Below, piece after piece: positions 7,814 through 14,326 of a DNA stretch of 19,147 nucleotides. The notes under the pieces were generated by a model. It searched no databases. It saw only the letters and a program-made list of their open reading frames with translations, and was not told the origin of the DNA. This DNA comes from Chitinophagales bacterium (GTDB lineage Bacteria; Bacteroidota; Bacteroidia; Chitinophagales; Saprospiraceae), in the NCBI GenBank assembly GCA_013298445.1, contig JAAFHQ010000018.1:1-19147 (forward strand). The letters run 5' to 3'. The position numbers and the translations under genes are program-made. Each line of letters starts with the position of its first letter. Position 1 is the first letter of the stretch.

Positions 7814-8517
7814 TGTTTCTCCCAAATCTCATGCACCGGATTCCCCGTCGAACTCTTGCCCGTATGCGTCCACTTGTTGCCTTCCACCAGAGCGTCAAAG
7901 CCGAGGGATGCACCTACCCGCGTGCTGTCGCGTGAGAAGAACTCGATGTTTTCGGTGTATTTGCCATCTTTGAGGGTGTAAGTACCGCCTCCGGTGCCAG
8001 AGAAGTCGCCCGTTTGGGTATTGATGGCCGCCCATTGGAAGCGGGTTTTGCTGAAAATTTTGATGGTCTTGCGGGCGGCAAGGGGCATAGCACTCAGTTG
8101 CCCGTTGTTCATGCGGCCAGTGATGCGCCAGAGGCCGGCGAGCGCAGCGGGTCCATCTTCGGGGATGGCTTTCCAGCTTTGTTCGGTTTTGGTGGTGGGG
8201 TCTTTGAGCGTCAGCTCCTTTTTCAATTTGGCCAGAAACACCTTGTCTTTGCCTACCGAAGCCTTGTCATAGGTTGAAAATTCCAGGTGTACTTTTAGAC
8301 TGTCCTTAACCCAGGTGTAAGTGCCGCCCCAACTTCCCTTGAATTTTTTGTTGGGCACTGAAAAATCGGTACAAGCCAGATATGTGGGGGTACAGATCAC
8401 CACCCCTTGCCCGGTATCCCAGGCACCTTCCAGGTTTTGATTGTTGATGACTTTGGGACTAAACCAGGAAAACGCGCCCAGCCCCAGGACAATGCAGAGA
8501 GAAAACATCAATTTCAT
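7810..8517 (-). CDS. Secreted protein of two related beta-rich (lipocalin-like) domains, function unknown
   Basis: The frame is open to 8682, but the start chosen is ATG 8515-8517 because it begins a clear signal peptide (MKLMFSLCIVLGLGAFSWF); the longer frame would put 55 non-signal-like residues in front. This gives 235 residues. The mature part has two similar halves: LEGAWDTG at 29-36 matches LAGLWRITG at 126-134, and GGTYTWVKDSLKVHLEF (64-80) matches GGTYTLKDGKYTENIEF (177-193), each followed by an S-x-D-x4-VG step. Both halves end in a W-K-type strand. The GTYT...IEF pattern is common in small uncharacterised secreted or membrane proteins of Bacteroidota (lipocalin-like, DUF4488-like). 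The ligand is unknown. It is divergent from the gene at 8636. Confidence 0.8.
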   Translation of the reverse strand: MKLMFSLCIVLGLGAFSWFSPKVINNQNLEGAWDTGQGVVICTPTYLACTDFSVPNKKFKGSWGGTYTWVKDSLKVHLEFSTYDKASVGKDKVFLAKLKKELTLKDPTTKTEQSWKAIPEDGPAALAGLWRITGRMNNGQLSAMPLAARKTIKIFSKTRFQWAAINTQTGDFSGTGGGTYTLKDGKYTENIEFFSRDSTRVGASLGFDALVEGNKWTHTGKSSTGNPVHEIWEKQ

Positions 8518-8577
8518 TGGAGTATATTTTGGGTGAAACCATTTGGCTCCACAATTCGTAATGTAAAATAATGGCTT

Positions 8578-8613
8578 AGCGTAACATTTTTTAAGCAAAA
8601 CTGAACTTACGCT
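8578..8613. promoter_or_regulatory. Short inverted repeat in a divergent promoter region
   Basis: AGCGTAA (8578-8584) and TTACGCT (8607-8613) form a perfect 7-bp inverted repeat with 22 bases between them, centred in the 118-bp gap between two divergent genes. It could be an operator or a hairpin at the 5' end of the plus-strand transcript. Nothing in the window identifies a regulator. Confidence 0.25.
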
Positions 8614-8635
8614 GTTTCTACACAAAATAACCATT

Positions 8636-9331
8636 ATGAAAGGGATGAAATGGATGTTGGTGCTCTTGGCCTTGTTTTTCACTTGTATGCCTCAATTGGG
8701 GCGACAGGATCTGTCGGCCAAAGCCAGTACTGTCAAAAAAGAAGGAAAAATTGGGTTGGGGCCTTATTGGTTCGAAGGTAAGGCTGAAATCAACCACTAT
8801 ACCCTATCACAAAACCGCTACCGCGATCTCCATCCGGGTGAGGCCGTTTTGGTATTTGTAACCGAACCCTTTTTGACCGATAAACAGGTTAAAAACGATC
8901 AAGGGCAAAAAAAGAACTCCACCACGGTACTGAAACTCAACAACATTCAACGCTTTACTACCGGGATTTACGACTACTCGGTGATGACTTCAGTGTTCAC
9001 GCCAGAGGAGTTGAAACGTTTTCCCCATTCCCTCAAAGTGACCAGTAGTAGCCAGGACTGGTGCGGCCAGACCTTCATGCAAATCAATCAAGACAAAGAA
9101 AACTACAAGGTTGAATTGCGCTCTTACTTTGAAAACGAAGGGGATCAAAACCTGAGCTTACCACAAGCCTTGCTGGAAGACGAAGTATGGACCCGCCTGC
9201 GGATGGGGCCGGATGCCTCGAATTTGGGCTTTAGCCCTGGCTTGAAAATTAGGACTTGGGCTAAAGCCCGATCAAAGGGGAACCCCGACCACGCGCTAAA
9301 GCACGTGGCAATTGATGCCCTCCGATTCTAG
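8636..9331 (+). CDS. Exported protein of the family often mislabelled Maf in Bacteroidota; C-terminus replaced by a palindromic element
   Basis: 231 residues; ATG 8636 is chosen (ATG 8645 is also possible). Residues 1-19 are hydrophobic, with a Cys at 17 that might be lipidated, although the lipobox is poor. Residues ~43-190 contain GPYWFEGKAEINHY, the pattern QNRYRDLHPGEAVLVFVTEPF, VLKLN, TTGIYDYSVMTSVF and QDWCGQTFMQ, followed by LEDEVWTRLR. I recall this pattern from Bacteroidota proteins of about 300 residues that carry the unlikely name septum formation inhibitor Maf; no nucleotide-pyrophosphatase motif is present. From about residue 193 the frame reads through palindromic DNA (9212-9328), so the last ~38 residues are not family-like and roughly 70-100 residues seem to be missing. 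It may be a pseudogene. Its function is unknown. Confidence 0.7.
   Translation: MKGMKWMLVLLALFFTCMPQLGRQDLSAKASTVKKEGKIGLGPYWFEGKAEINHYTLSQNRYRDLHPGEAVLVFVTEPFLTDKQVKNDQGQKKNSTTVLKLNNIQRFTTGIYDYSVMTSVFTPEELKRFPHSLKVTSSSQDWCGQTFMQINQDKENYKVELRSYFENEGDQNLSLPQALLEDEVWTRLRMGPDASNLGFSPGLKIRTWAKARSKGNPDHALKHVAIDALRF
9212..9328. repeat. REP-like palindromic element inserted in the 3' end of a gene
   Basis: GGGCTTTAGCCC (9226-9237) and GGGCTAAAGCCC (9258-9269) are perfect reverse complements 20 bases apart. A further hairpin follows at 9289-9308 (CCACGCGC / GCACGTGG around TAAA, one C/A mismatch), then CAATTGATGCC. Similar blocks, GATGCCTCGAATT at 9212 and GATGCCCTCCGATT at 9315, mark the two ends. 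GCTAAAGC palindromes followed by GTGGCAATTGATG are, from memory, a recurrent intergenic repeat in this phylum. The element supplies the last codons and stop of the upstream gene. Confidence 0.7.
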
Positions 9332-9375
9332 AAAACAAAAATGCCTGGAAGTGAGAGAAATCTAAGCACAAATAT

Positions 9376-9411
9376 AAAGGCCGCGTCCTTCAATGAAGAG
9401 CGCGGCCTTTT
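9376..9411. terminator. Bidirectional hairpin terminator
   Basis: A perfect 10-bp GC-rich stem (AAAGGCCGCG / CGCGGCCTTT) with a 15-base loop is followed by TTTT on the plus strand and by TTTATATTT on the minus strand. It would end transcription of the gene at 8636 and of anything on the minus strand that ends near 9432. Confidence 0.7.
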
Positions 9412-9431
9412 GTGTCTTTGAATAGTGTGTG

Positions 9432-9629
9432 TTAGGTTCTTTCCAATAATTTCGAACCAAAAATGAGGACTAAAATCAGGCAAAAAGCTGCGATGATCAT
9501 GGGAAACGGTTTTGGGTAAAAAATAAACGGTTTAAGCTGGAAATACAGTGTAAGGTAAACGTCAGTGTTCGCGGTAATCAAGTCAAAATGCAATGGTAGG
9601 GTGCCAATGAGTACACCTGAATGGACACG
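9432..9629 (-). pseudogene. Possible remnant of a membrane protein C-terminus
   Basis: On the minus strand a 65-codon open frame runs from just after a TAG (9630-9632) to TAA at 9432-9434, with no ATG near its upstream end (TTG codons at about 9585 and 9573 are possible starts). The translation contains DVYLTLYFQLKPF, a proline-aromatic stretch, then a strongly hydrophobic segment (MIIAAFCLILVLIFG) and a charged end, KLLERT. This looks like the end of a membrane protein: either a very small protein or the tail of a decayed gene. The minus strand is T-rich here, which favours hydrophobic codons by chance, so confidence is low. The bidirectional terminator just past its stop gives weak support. 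Confidence 0.3.
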
Positions 9630-9714
9630 CTATTGAAATGAGCGTATAAGGGGAGAAACGAGATGGAAAAAAAAATTAGTATATGAGGGAGGAAAAAAAT
9701 TGGAGGAGGCTGAA

Positions 9715-9833
9715 AGAAGTTGAGGGAAGTCGAGGAGTTTAGAAGTTGAGGCTACCGCAGAAACTTAGACGAATCTTGTCAAAATCGCTGCGGTAGCCTA
9801 AACCTTCCTCAACCCTCTCAACCTCCCTCAACC
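9715..9833. repeat. Imperfect 46-bp inverted repeat at the 3' end of sod
   Basis: Left arm 9715-9760 and right arm 9788-9833 pair with a few mismatches, around a 27-base loop. The inner 12 bp (AGGCTACCGCAG / CTGCGGTAGCCT) are perfect; the outer parts consist of GTTGAGG/CCTCAAC steps. The element ends 4 bases before the sod stop codon (TTA 9838-9840 on the plus strand), so it forms a long stem at the end of the sod mRNA and may act as its terminator or stabiliser. Confidence 0.75.
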
Positions 9834-9837
9834 TTTT

Positions 9838-10452
9838 TTATTTAGCGGCGAGGTAGCGACGATTCACTTCCTCCCAATTGATTACGTTAAAGAAAGACTC
9901 GATGTAATCAGGGCGACGGTTCTGATAGTTCAGGTAATAAGCGTGTTCCCAAACGTCCAAACCGAGAATTGGTGTACCTTTTTTCTCAGCCACATCCATC
10001 AGGGGGTTATCCTGATTGGGGCTAGAGCTAACGAACAACTTGCCATCGGCACCCACGCTCAACCAGGCCCAGCCTGAGCCAAAGCGGGTAGCGCCAGCGG
10101 CAGCGAAGTCTTTTTTGAAGGTGTCAAAACCACCCAAATCCGCAGTAATGGCCGCATGAATAGCAGTGCCTTCTGCAGGAGTAGGGCTGCCATTGGGTGA
10201 CATGATGGTCCAGAACAGGTTGTGGTTGAAAAAACCGCCTCCATTGTTGCGTACAGCAGGAGAGAACTGGGAGATATTGGCCAGGATGGATTCAATTGAT
10301 TTGCCTTCGTGTTCAGTACCTGCCAGTGCGGCGTTCAGGTTATTGGTATAGGCAGCATGGTGCTTACCGTGGTGGATTTCCATGGTGCGTGCATCAATAT
10401 TGGGTTCGAGTGCGTCAAATGCGTAGGGCAACGCGGGAAGTTCAAAAGCCAT
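9838..10452 (-). CDS. sodA: Superoxide dismutase, Mn/Fe family (Mn-type signature)
   Basis: 204 residues, the usual length, with no signal peptide, so probably cytoplasmic. It converts superoxide to oxygen and hydrogen peroxide. The four metal ligands are visible: H27 (in EIHHGKHH), H77 (in NHNLFW), D166 and H170 (in DVWEHAYY). The N-terminal helical hairpin (~1-85) and C-terminal alpha/beta domain (~90-204) are complete. Metal preference: a glycine-rich GGGFFNH segment and Gln147 (in PNQDNP) follow the Mn-enzyme pattern rather than the Fe pattern (AAQ-x-WNH); a cambialistic enzyme cannot be excluded. The Bacteroidota-like FF replaces the common GGH-x-N form. It is followed by an inverted repeat and preceded, 137 bp upstream, by the lolA-like gene on the same strand. 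Confidence 0.97.
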   Translation of the reverse strand: MAFELPALPYAFDALEPNIDARTMEIHHGKHHAAYTNNLNAALAGTEHEGKSIESILANISQFSPAVRNNGGGFFNHNLFWTIMSPNGSPTPAEGTAIHAAITADLGGFDTFKKDFAAAGATRFGSGWAWLSVGADGKLFVSSSPNQDNPLMDVAEKKGTPILGLDVWEHAYYLNYQNRRPDYIESFFNVINWEEVNRRYLAAK

Positions 10453-10488
10453 GTTTGCTTGATTTTTTGATGGGTTAAAAATTGCGAC

Positions 10489-10523
10489 CGAAAGGTACTT
10501 TAAAAACGCTTTAAGAGGTAAAG
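10489..10523 (-). promoter_or_regulatory. Possible promoter of the sod gene
   Basis: On the minus strand, CTTTAC (10518-10523) is followed after 20 bases by TACCTTTCG (10489-10497), which approximates the Bacteroidota -33 TTTG and -7 TAnnTTTG elements. The start codon is about 37 bases downstream of the -7 element. The -33 match is partial. Confidence 0.3.
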
Positions 10524-10589
10524 AGTTTTGAAGGAAAGCACCAGACTTTAGGTTTTTTTAAACTACTTCTCAAAATGATTCCCTCTCTG

Positions 10590-11279
10590 CTACTCTCGTA
10601 GATCCTCAATATGGTACCCGGGGTAGCTGGCTTTGTTGAACCCAAAATTACTGTCTTCCAAAGGTTTGTTAGGGATGACGTTGTTCATCACCAGGGTATA
10701 GCGGGAGCCATCCTTGCCAAAAGCCTTCAATTCGATGAATTCCTGGGTCTTTTTATCCAAGCTCAGGCGGAGCTTAGAGTATTCGGAATATTTGTCGGTG
10801 GGTTTGAATTCAATTTCCTGGATCACCCGTTTGCCCTGGGCATATTCGTTGGTGATGGAATAGATAAAATCCTTACGCAAATAAATGCGAAACAAGGCTT
10901 GGGGCGACAAAATGCTCTCATCGTCATTGGGGTCGGGCATATTGTTGATTTGCACCTCTTTGTTTTTGGGCAGGATGATCCAAACCGCTTTTCCATCTGA
11001 AATCACGGTTTGTTGGTTGAAACTCACCCGGTATTTGCTGCCTTTTTGCAGCAATTTTCCTTTTTGGATTTCTTTTGGCTGTTCGGGCATTTCCAGGATT
11101 AATGAAAAATCAGCTTCAAGGGTTTTGTAGCCTTCGTATTTGGCCCGCATTTTATCCAGCACCACTTTGGTTGCGGGGTCTGAGGTTTCTTTGGGGGGCG
11201 TGACCACCTTGGTTTTGGTTTGGGCACTCAACAAGCATACGTTTATGGCCAGAAGGCTGAACAAGAGTATTTTTTTCAT
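10590..11279 (-). CDS. lolA: Outer-membrane lipoprotein carrier, LolA family
   Basis: 229 residues, ATG at 11277-11279. Residues 1-19 are a cleavable signal peptide (MKKILLFSLLAINVCLLSA), so the product is periplasmic. Residues ~35-225 match the LolA half-barrel: a helix with VLDKMRAKYEGYKTLEADF, then beta strands GKLLQKGSKYRVSF, ISDGKAVWIILPKNKEVQI, and later YSKLRLSLDKKTQEFIELKAF and a DGSRYTLVMNNV strand. LolA accepts lipoproteins from the inner membrane and carries them to the outer membrane. The length fits. The residues that bind the acyl chains cannot be singled out by eye. Same strand as sod, but the 137-bp gap suggests separate transcripts. Confidence 0.9.
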   Translation of the reverse strand: MKKILLFSLLAINVCLLSAQTKTKVVTPPKETSDPATKVVLDKMRAKYEGYKTLEADFSLILEMPEQPKEIQKGKLLQKGSKYRVSFNQQTVISDGKAVWIILPKNKEVQINNMPDPNDDESILSPQALFRIYLRKDFIYSITNEYAQGKRVIQEIEFKPTDKYSEYSKLRLSLDKKTQEFIELKAFGKDGSRYTLVMNNVIPNKPLEDSNFGFNKASYPGYHIEDLRE

Positions 11280-11310
11280 TTTTTTTGATTGATACGTGAA
11301 TCCGCGGATG

Positions 11311-11340
11311 GTAGAGGCGCACGGCTGTACGTCTATCTAC
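11311..11340. repeat. Degenerate REP-like palindrome
   Basis: The 30-base block starts GTAGAGGCGCACGG and ends GTACGTCTATCTAC, an imperfect palindrome. It resembles the short palindrome with GTAGAGACG and CGTCTCTAC ends that recurs between genes in many Bacteroidota and cyanobacteria (from memory). The mismatches suggest a decayed copy. Confidence 0.45.
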
Positions 11341-11528
11341 GGCCAAATAACGCCATTTAGACGCGCAAAATTGACCATAGGAACGATTTTGTCCAGTTAA
11401 AGTTTTAATAAAGTGAGTACAAATCCTTCAGCGCAGGCTTGTCTCAATAAAGAATCTTCTATTCGAACTACAGTCGTCTTTTCCTGTTTTTAGTTTTTGC
11501 ATTTTATAACAGTCGGGTTTTTTAGGTG

Positions 11529-11557
11529 GCCAGGGGTACGCTCCTGGCTTTTTTTTT
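11529..11557 (+). terminator. Strong Rho-independent terminator without an upstream plus-strand gene
   Basis: GCCAGGGG / CTCCTGGC make an 8-bp stem (one G-T pair) around a TACG tetraloop at 11529-11548, followed directly by nine T. The nearest plus-strand coding sequence upstream is more than 2 kb away (ends 9331) and has its own terminator, so the hairpin must end an unannotated RNA or act inside the leader of the gene at 11726. Confidence 0.8.
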
Positions 11558-11665
11558 GCCTTGGTTTTTCAGAATAAATAGCAATGAATTTTTTTATTTG
11601 CCTGCAAATGCATGAAAATATGCACATTAAAGCAACTTTTTGGATGTTCTTCCTGAAACTTTACA

Positions 11666-11701
11666 TTGAGTTAACATAGCTTTCGAAAATTAGCTTTACC
11701 T
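11666..11701 (+). promoter_or_regulatory. Possible promoter of the gene at 11726
   Basis: TTG (in ACATTGAG, about 11667-11669) is followed after about 22 bases by TAGCTTTA (about 11692-11699), a partial match to the Bacteroidota -33/-7 pattern and about 27 bases before the ATG. It lies after the orphan terminator, so the gene need not depend on reading through it. Confidence 0.3.
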
Positions 11702-11725
11702 TCGTTTTGGATTTAAACTTACTCC

Positions 11726-12385
11726 ATGAGTAGTCTCCATATACAACACTCAAGTTTGCTAAAAAATCAGATCCAGGAGGCCTTGAAAAAACGGCTATCT
11801 GAACGGGATTTTTTCTTTATGCCCCAGCTCAATCAATTCCGTCGGGTTACCCCAACTGGCTTCCAATGCGTGATATTGAATTGGATTCCAGGGGATAATG
11901 TACAAATACTGGAAGTCTATCTGGGAGTTAGGCACGATGCAGTGGAGGATTTGGCTCAGCCCTTTACGCAGGGCTTGCCTGAGTTGCAATCCAATAATTT
12001 TACCTTGTTTACGCCACTGGGCAAATTGTTTGAACAACCCTTTGAGCGTTTTTCCATTTGTTGTGAAGACGATATTCAGCCTGCGGTAAATGCCATTCAA
12101 AAAGGGATTTTATCGCGGGGAATCAGTTTCCTGGAGCGCTACACCCGCCTCGAAAACGTAGACAACCTGTACAATACCGATCCGGAAACGCCCACCATTT
12201 ACCTGCACAATCACTTACACCGCTGCATGCGCGCCATTGCCATTGCTCGCCTGAGCCTGCGTCCTGACTTTGAACGATTGGCGAATGCTTATTGTCAACA
12301 ACTAAAAAAATCAGGGGTAACCGATCTGGTGCTCGACCGTTACGATCGACTTTGGCGCTTTTTGCGCACCTATTCCATGAATTAA
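11726..12385 (+). CDS. Uncharacterised 219-residue cytoplasmic protein
   Basis: ATG 11726, TAA 12383-12385. I do not recognise it with confidence. It has no signal peptide and no long hydrophobic segment. The N-terminal ~100 residues begin with a helix (LLKNQIQEALKKRLSERDFFF), then FRRVTPTGFQCVILNW and ILEVYLGVRHDAVEDL, which recall the beta-strand layout of DUF4304-type proteins (a sequence-resolved impression only). Residues ~140-219 look helical, with paired histidines (HNHLHRCM) and a basic aromatic end (LDRYDRLWRFLR). It starts a plus-strand run with the next two genes (gaps of 104 and 48 bp), so it may be co-transcribed with a glycosyltransferase. No catalytic motif can be named. Confidence 0.75.
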   Translation: MSSLHIQHSSLLKNQIQEALKKRLSERDFFFMPQLNQFRRVTPTGFQCVILNWIPGDNVQILEVYLGVRHDAVEDLAQPFTQGLPELQSNNFTLFTPLGKLFEQPFERFSICCEDDIQPAVNAIQKGILSRGISFLERYTRLENVDNLYNTDPETPTIYLHNHLHRCMRAIAIARLSLRPDFERLANAYCQQLKKSGVTDLVLDRYDRLWRFLRTYSMN

Positions 12386-12489
12386 TGTCGTCAACGAATC
12401 TTTTCTGCTTCTTTTTTCAAAATTTTTCCAAATTTGTGGGTTCAATTTTTTTCGTTTGATAGACAATCAGGCGAATAACGTTTTTTCCC

Positions 12490-13167
12490 ATGCAACTGAA
12501 AAAAATTCAAGAAGCTCTAGATCAATTCAAAACACACCTGGGCTCGGATGCCAAAGAGGAGCATCTCTACATTTACGAGTCGCAAAAAATCTTTCAAGAA
12601 AACTGGAATTTGGAATCCAGCGACCCGGCATCGATGTACAATCGCAGCCTCAACAATACCCAAACCCGTCGATTGTGGAACCGCGAGAACTACGAACCCA
12701 AACGGATGATGTTGGAGTTCTGTCGCATGCAGCCCGATTTTGTCAAACAGATGTTTCAGGATCTTTTTGATGAAAATAAGAAGGTTGATGGCAGGGTGGG
12801 GCGCTTTGTTTTTTATTGCGATGAATTGCTGACCGAATTTTTGGAAAAACACCCGCGTAGCCGGGAAGGCAAACATTTTCACCAGGACGGCTATCAAATC
12901 GTGTCACTTTACCTGGCTTTTCGTTATCCAGACCAATACAGCTTGTATCATTTTGACCGCTTCAAACGCCTGCTCACTGCCTTGGGAACTCCGGATATGC
13001 CAGCTACCCACGATTTTGAAAGATTTTGCAAGGTGGTGAAAACACTTTGGGGTTTTATGCAAAAAGACGAAGAATTGATAGCCGCTCATCGTGAGCGACT
13101 AGAGGAAGGAAAACATTACCAAGGCGAAAGTTTATTGCCCGTTTACGAATTGATGCAGATCATTTAA
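12490..13167 (+). CDS. Uncharacterised 225-residue protein resembling the N-terminal region of McrB-like proteins
   Basis: ATG 12490 with no Shine-Dalgarno sequence, TAA at 13165-13167. It is mostly helical and soluble. The central pattern, a helix with GRVGRFVFYCDELLTEFLEKH, then HQDGYQIVSLYLAFRYPDQYSLYHFDRFKRLL, is like the domain that precedes the AAA+ GTPase part of McrB-type restriction proteins in Bacteroidota, where L-x-L-x-YP-x-x-Y-x-x-Y/F-x-F also occurs. No Walker A or B motif, nuclease motif or McrC partner is present, so it would be a stand-alone copy of such a domain. The neighbours are an unknown protein and a glycosyltransferase, which do not suggest restriction. The similarity is from memory and needs profile searching. 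Confidence 0.7.
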   Translation: MQLKKIQEALDQFKTHLGSDAKEEHLYIYESQKIFQENWNLESSDPASMYNRSLNNTQTRRLWNRENYEPKRMMLEFCRMQPDFVKQMFQDLFDENKKVDGRVGRFVFYCDELLTEFLEKHPRSREGKHFHQDGYQIVSLYLAFRYPDQYSLYHFDRFKRLLTALGTPDMPATHDFERFCKVVKTLWGFMQKDEELIAAHRERLEEGKHYQGESLLPVYELMQII

Positions 13168-13215
13168 GTTGATTTGGCTGCTTATTTTTTGTCGCCCTCT
13201 ATAAAACCACGCACT

Positions 13216-14250
13216 GTGCCCTTAAAAATTCTGATTATCCGTTTTTCATCGATTGGGGATATCGTATTGACTACACCGGTGGTGCGTTGCGTGAAGCAGC
13301 AATTGCAGGCAGAAGTGCATTTTTTGACCAAAAAACCATTCAGAAGCATCCTGGATGCCAACCCATATGTGGATAAGGTTTATGCGATTAAGTCAAAAAT
13401 TGGTGAAATCAGCGAGGAATTAAAACGCGAGCAATACGATTGGGTCATCGATTTGCACCACAACCTGCGCAGCTTACAGGTCAAGCGCTTGTTGCGCGTT
13501 GCCAGCCGTTCTTTTGATAAAATCAACTTCCAAAAATGGCTGATGGTGCGTTTCAAATGGGATGTATTGCCCCACACCCACATCGTACACCGCTACCTGG
13601 ATACCGTCAAAAAAATAGGCGTTCAATACGATGGGCAAGGTCTGGATTATTTCATCCCGGAAGCACAGGAGTTGCCCTTACGCAATCTAGCTGGCGAGCA
13701 AAACCTTTCGCCCGAACTGCGCAATGATTTGCAGCAAGGCCATTACATCGCCCTGGTCATTGGAGCTGCCCATGCCACCAAACGTATGCCTGTCAAAAAA
13801 CTGATTGAAATTTGCCAGGGCATCCACCAGCCGATTTTACTATTGGGTGGGCCAGACGATCGCCCTGCTGCAGAACAAATCGCGCAGGCTGCCGGTCCCC
13901 ACGTACTCAACACCTGTGGGCAGTATAGCTTGCACCAATCGGCATCCCTGGTTCGACAGGCCCAACTGGTCATTACCCATGATACGGGACTAATGCACAT
14001 TGCTGCGGCTTTGCGCAAACCGATTGTTTCTGTGTGGGGCAATACGATTCCCGAGTTTGGTATGACACCCTTTTATCCAGATGGAATGGAGAAAAACACC
14101 ACCGTAGAGGTTAAAAACTTGAGCTGTCGACCTTGTTCCAAAATCGGTTTTGATGCTTGCCCCAAGGGACATTTTAACTGCATGGAACAAATTGATCCTG
14201 AAAAAATCTTTATAGCGATGGAACCCAACACTCCTTCCAAGATTAGCTGA
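13216..14250 (+). CDS. Glycosyltransferase family 9 (ADP-heptose:LPS heptosyltransferase type)
   Basis: GTG 13216 is chosen as start because it gives MPLKILIIRFSSIGDIVLTTPVV, the standard beginning of the family; the frame is open further up to a TTG at 13174, which would add 14 residues of no family character. This gives 344 residues. It has the two-Rossmann GT-B layout: the N-terminal S-S-I-G-D-I motif, and the C-terminal donor-site motif THDTGLMHIAAALRKP (~residues 254-269) followed by SVWGNT. A Cys-rich end, LSCRPCSKIGFDACP, then HFNC (about 303-325), is typical of the Bacteroidota branch. It likely transfers a heptose or similar sugar to the LPS core at the inner face of the inner membrane. 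No further LPS genes lie in the window. Gap of 48 bp to the gene before it. Confidence 0.92.
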   Translation: MPLKILIIRFSSIGDIVLTTPVVRCVKQQLQAEVHFLTKKPFRSILDANPYVDKVYAIKSKIGEISEELKREQYDWVIDLHHNLRSLQVKRLLRVASRSFDKINFQKWLMVRFKWDVLPHTHIVHRYLDTVKKIGVQYDGQGLDYFIPEAQELPLRNLAGEQNLSPELRNDLQQGHYIALVIGAAHATKRMPVKKLIEICQGIHQPILLLGGPDDRPAAEQIAQAAGPHVLNTCGQYSLHQSASLVRQAQLVITHDTGLMHIAAALRKPIVSVWGNTIPEFGMTPFYPDGMEKNTTVEVKNLSCRPCSKIGFDACPKGHFNCMEQIDPEKIFIAMEPNTPSKIS

Positions 14251-14326
14251 TGGGTGACAATAAATAAAAAAAAACGCTAAAAGGGCTCTACACAATCCAT
14301 AATTCCAATGAATCTGCGTTTATTTG

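Larger units (their letters stand above)
9332..9837. other. 506-bp stretch without a confident gene
   Basis: From left to right it holds a bidirectional terminator hairpin (9376-9411), a minus-strand open frame that may be the end of a membrane protein (9432-9629), a purine-rich A/G stretch (about 9650-9720), and a 46-bp inverted repeat next to the sod stop codon (9715-9833). No tRNA-like or CRISPR-like structure was seen. Confidence 0.6.
11280..11725. other. 446-bp intergenic region between divergent genes
   Basis: It holds the 5' region of lolA, a degenerate palindrome (11311-11340), a strong plus-strand terminator with no plus-strand gene in front of it (11529-11557), an AT-rich stretch, and the upstream region of the gene at 11726. 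A plus-strand untranslated RNA of up to ~130 bases ending at the terminator is possible, but no known RNA family was recognised. Confidence 0.55.

Noticed and set aside
8518..8682. N-terminal extension of the secreted two-domain protein (55 residues, starting near 8682)
   Set aside because: The clear signal peptide starts at ATG 8515-8517; the extension lacks signal character and overlaps the divergent promoter region and the start of the plus-strand gene at 8636.
11281..11346. N-terminal extension of the lolA-like gene in another frame
   Set aside because: The region is in a palindromic block and the ATG at 11277-11279 gives a standard signal peptide.
11584..11679. 31-codon plus-strand open frame in the 446-bp gap (ATG to TAG)
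   Set aside because: Very short, Phe/Met-rich as expected of AT-rich DNA, and with no ribosome-binding or family signal.
13174..13215. TTG start of the GT9 gene
   Set aside because: The 14 added residues do not fit the family; GTG 13216 leads directly into the conserved KILIIRFSSIGD start.
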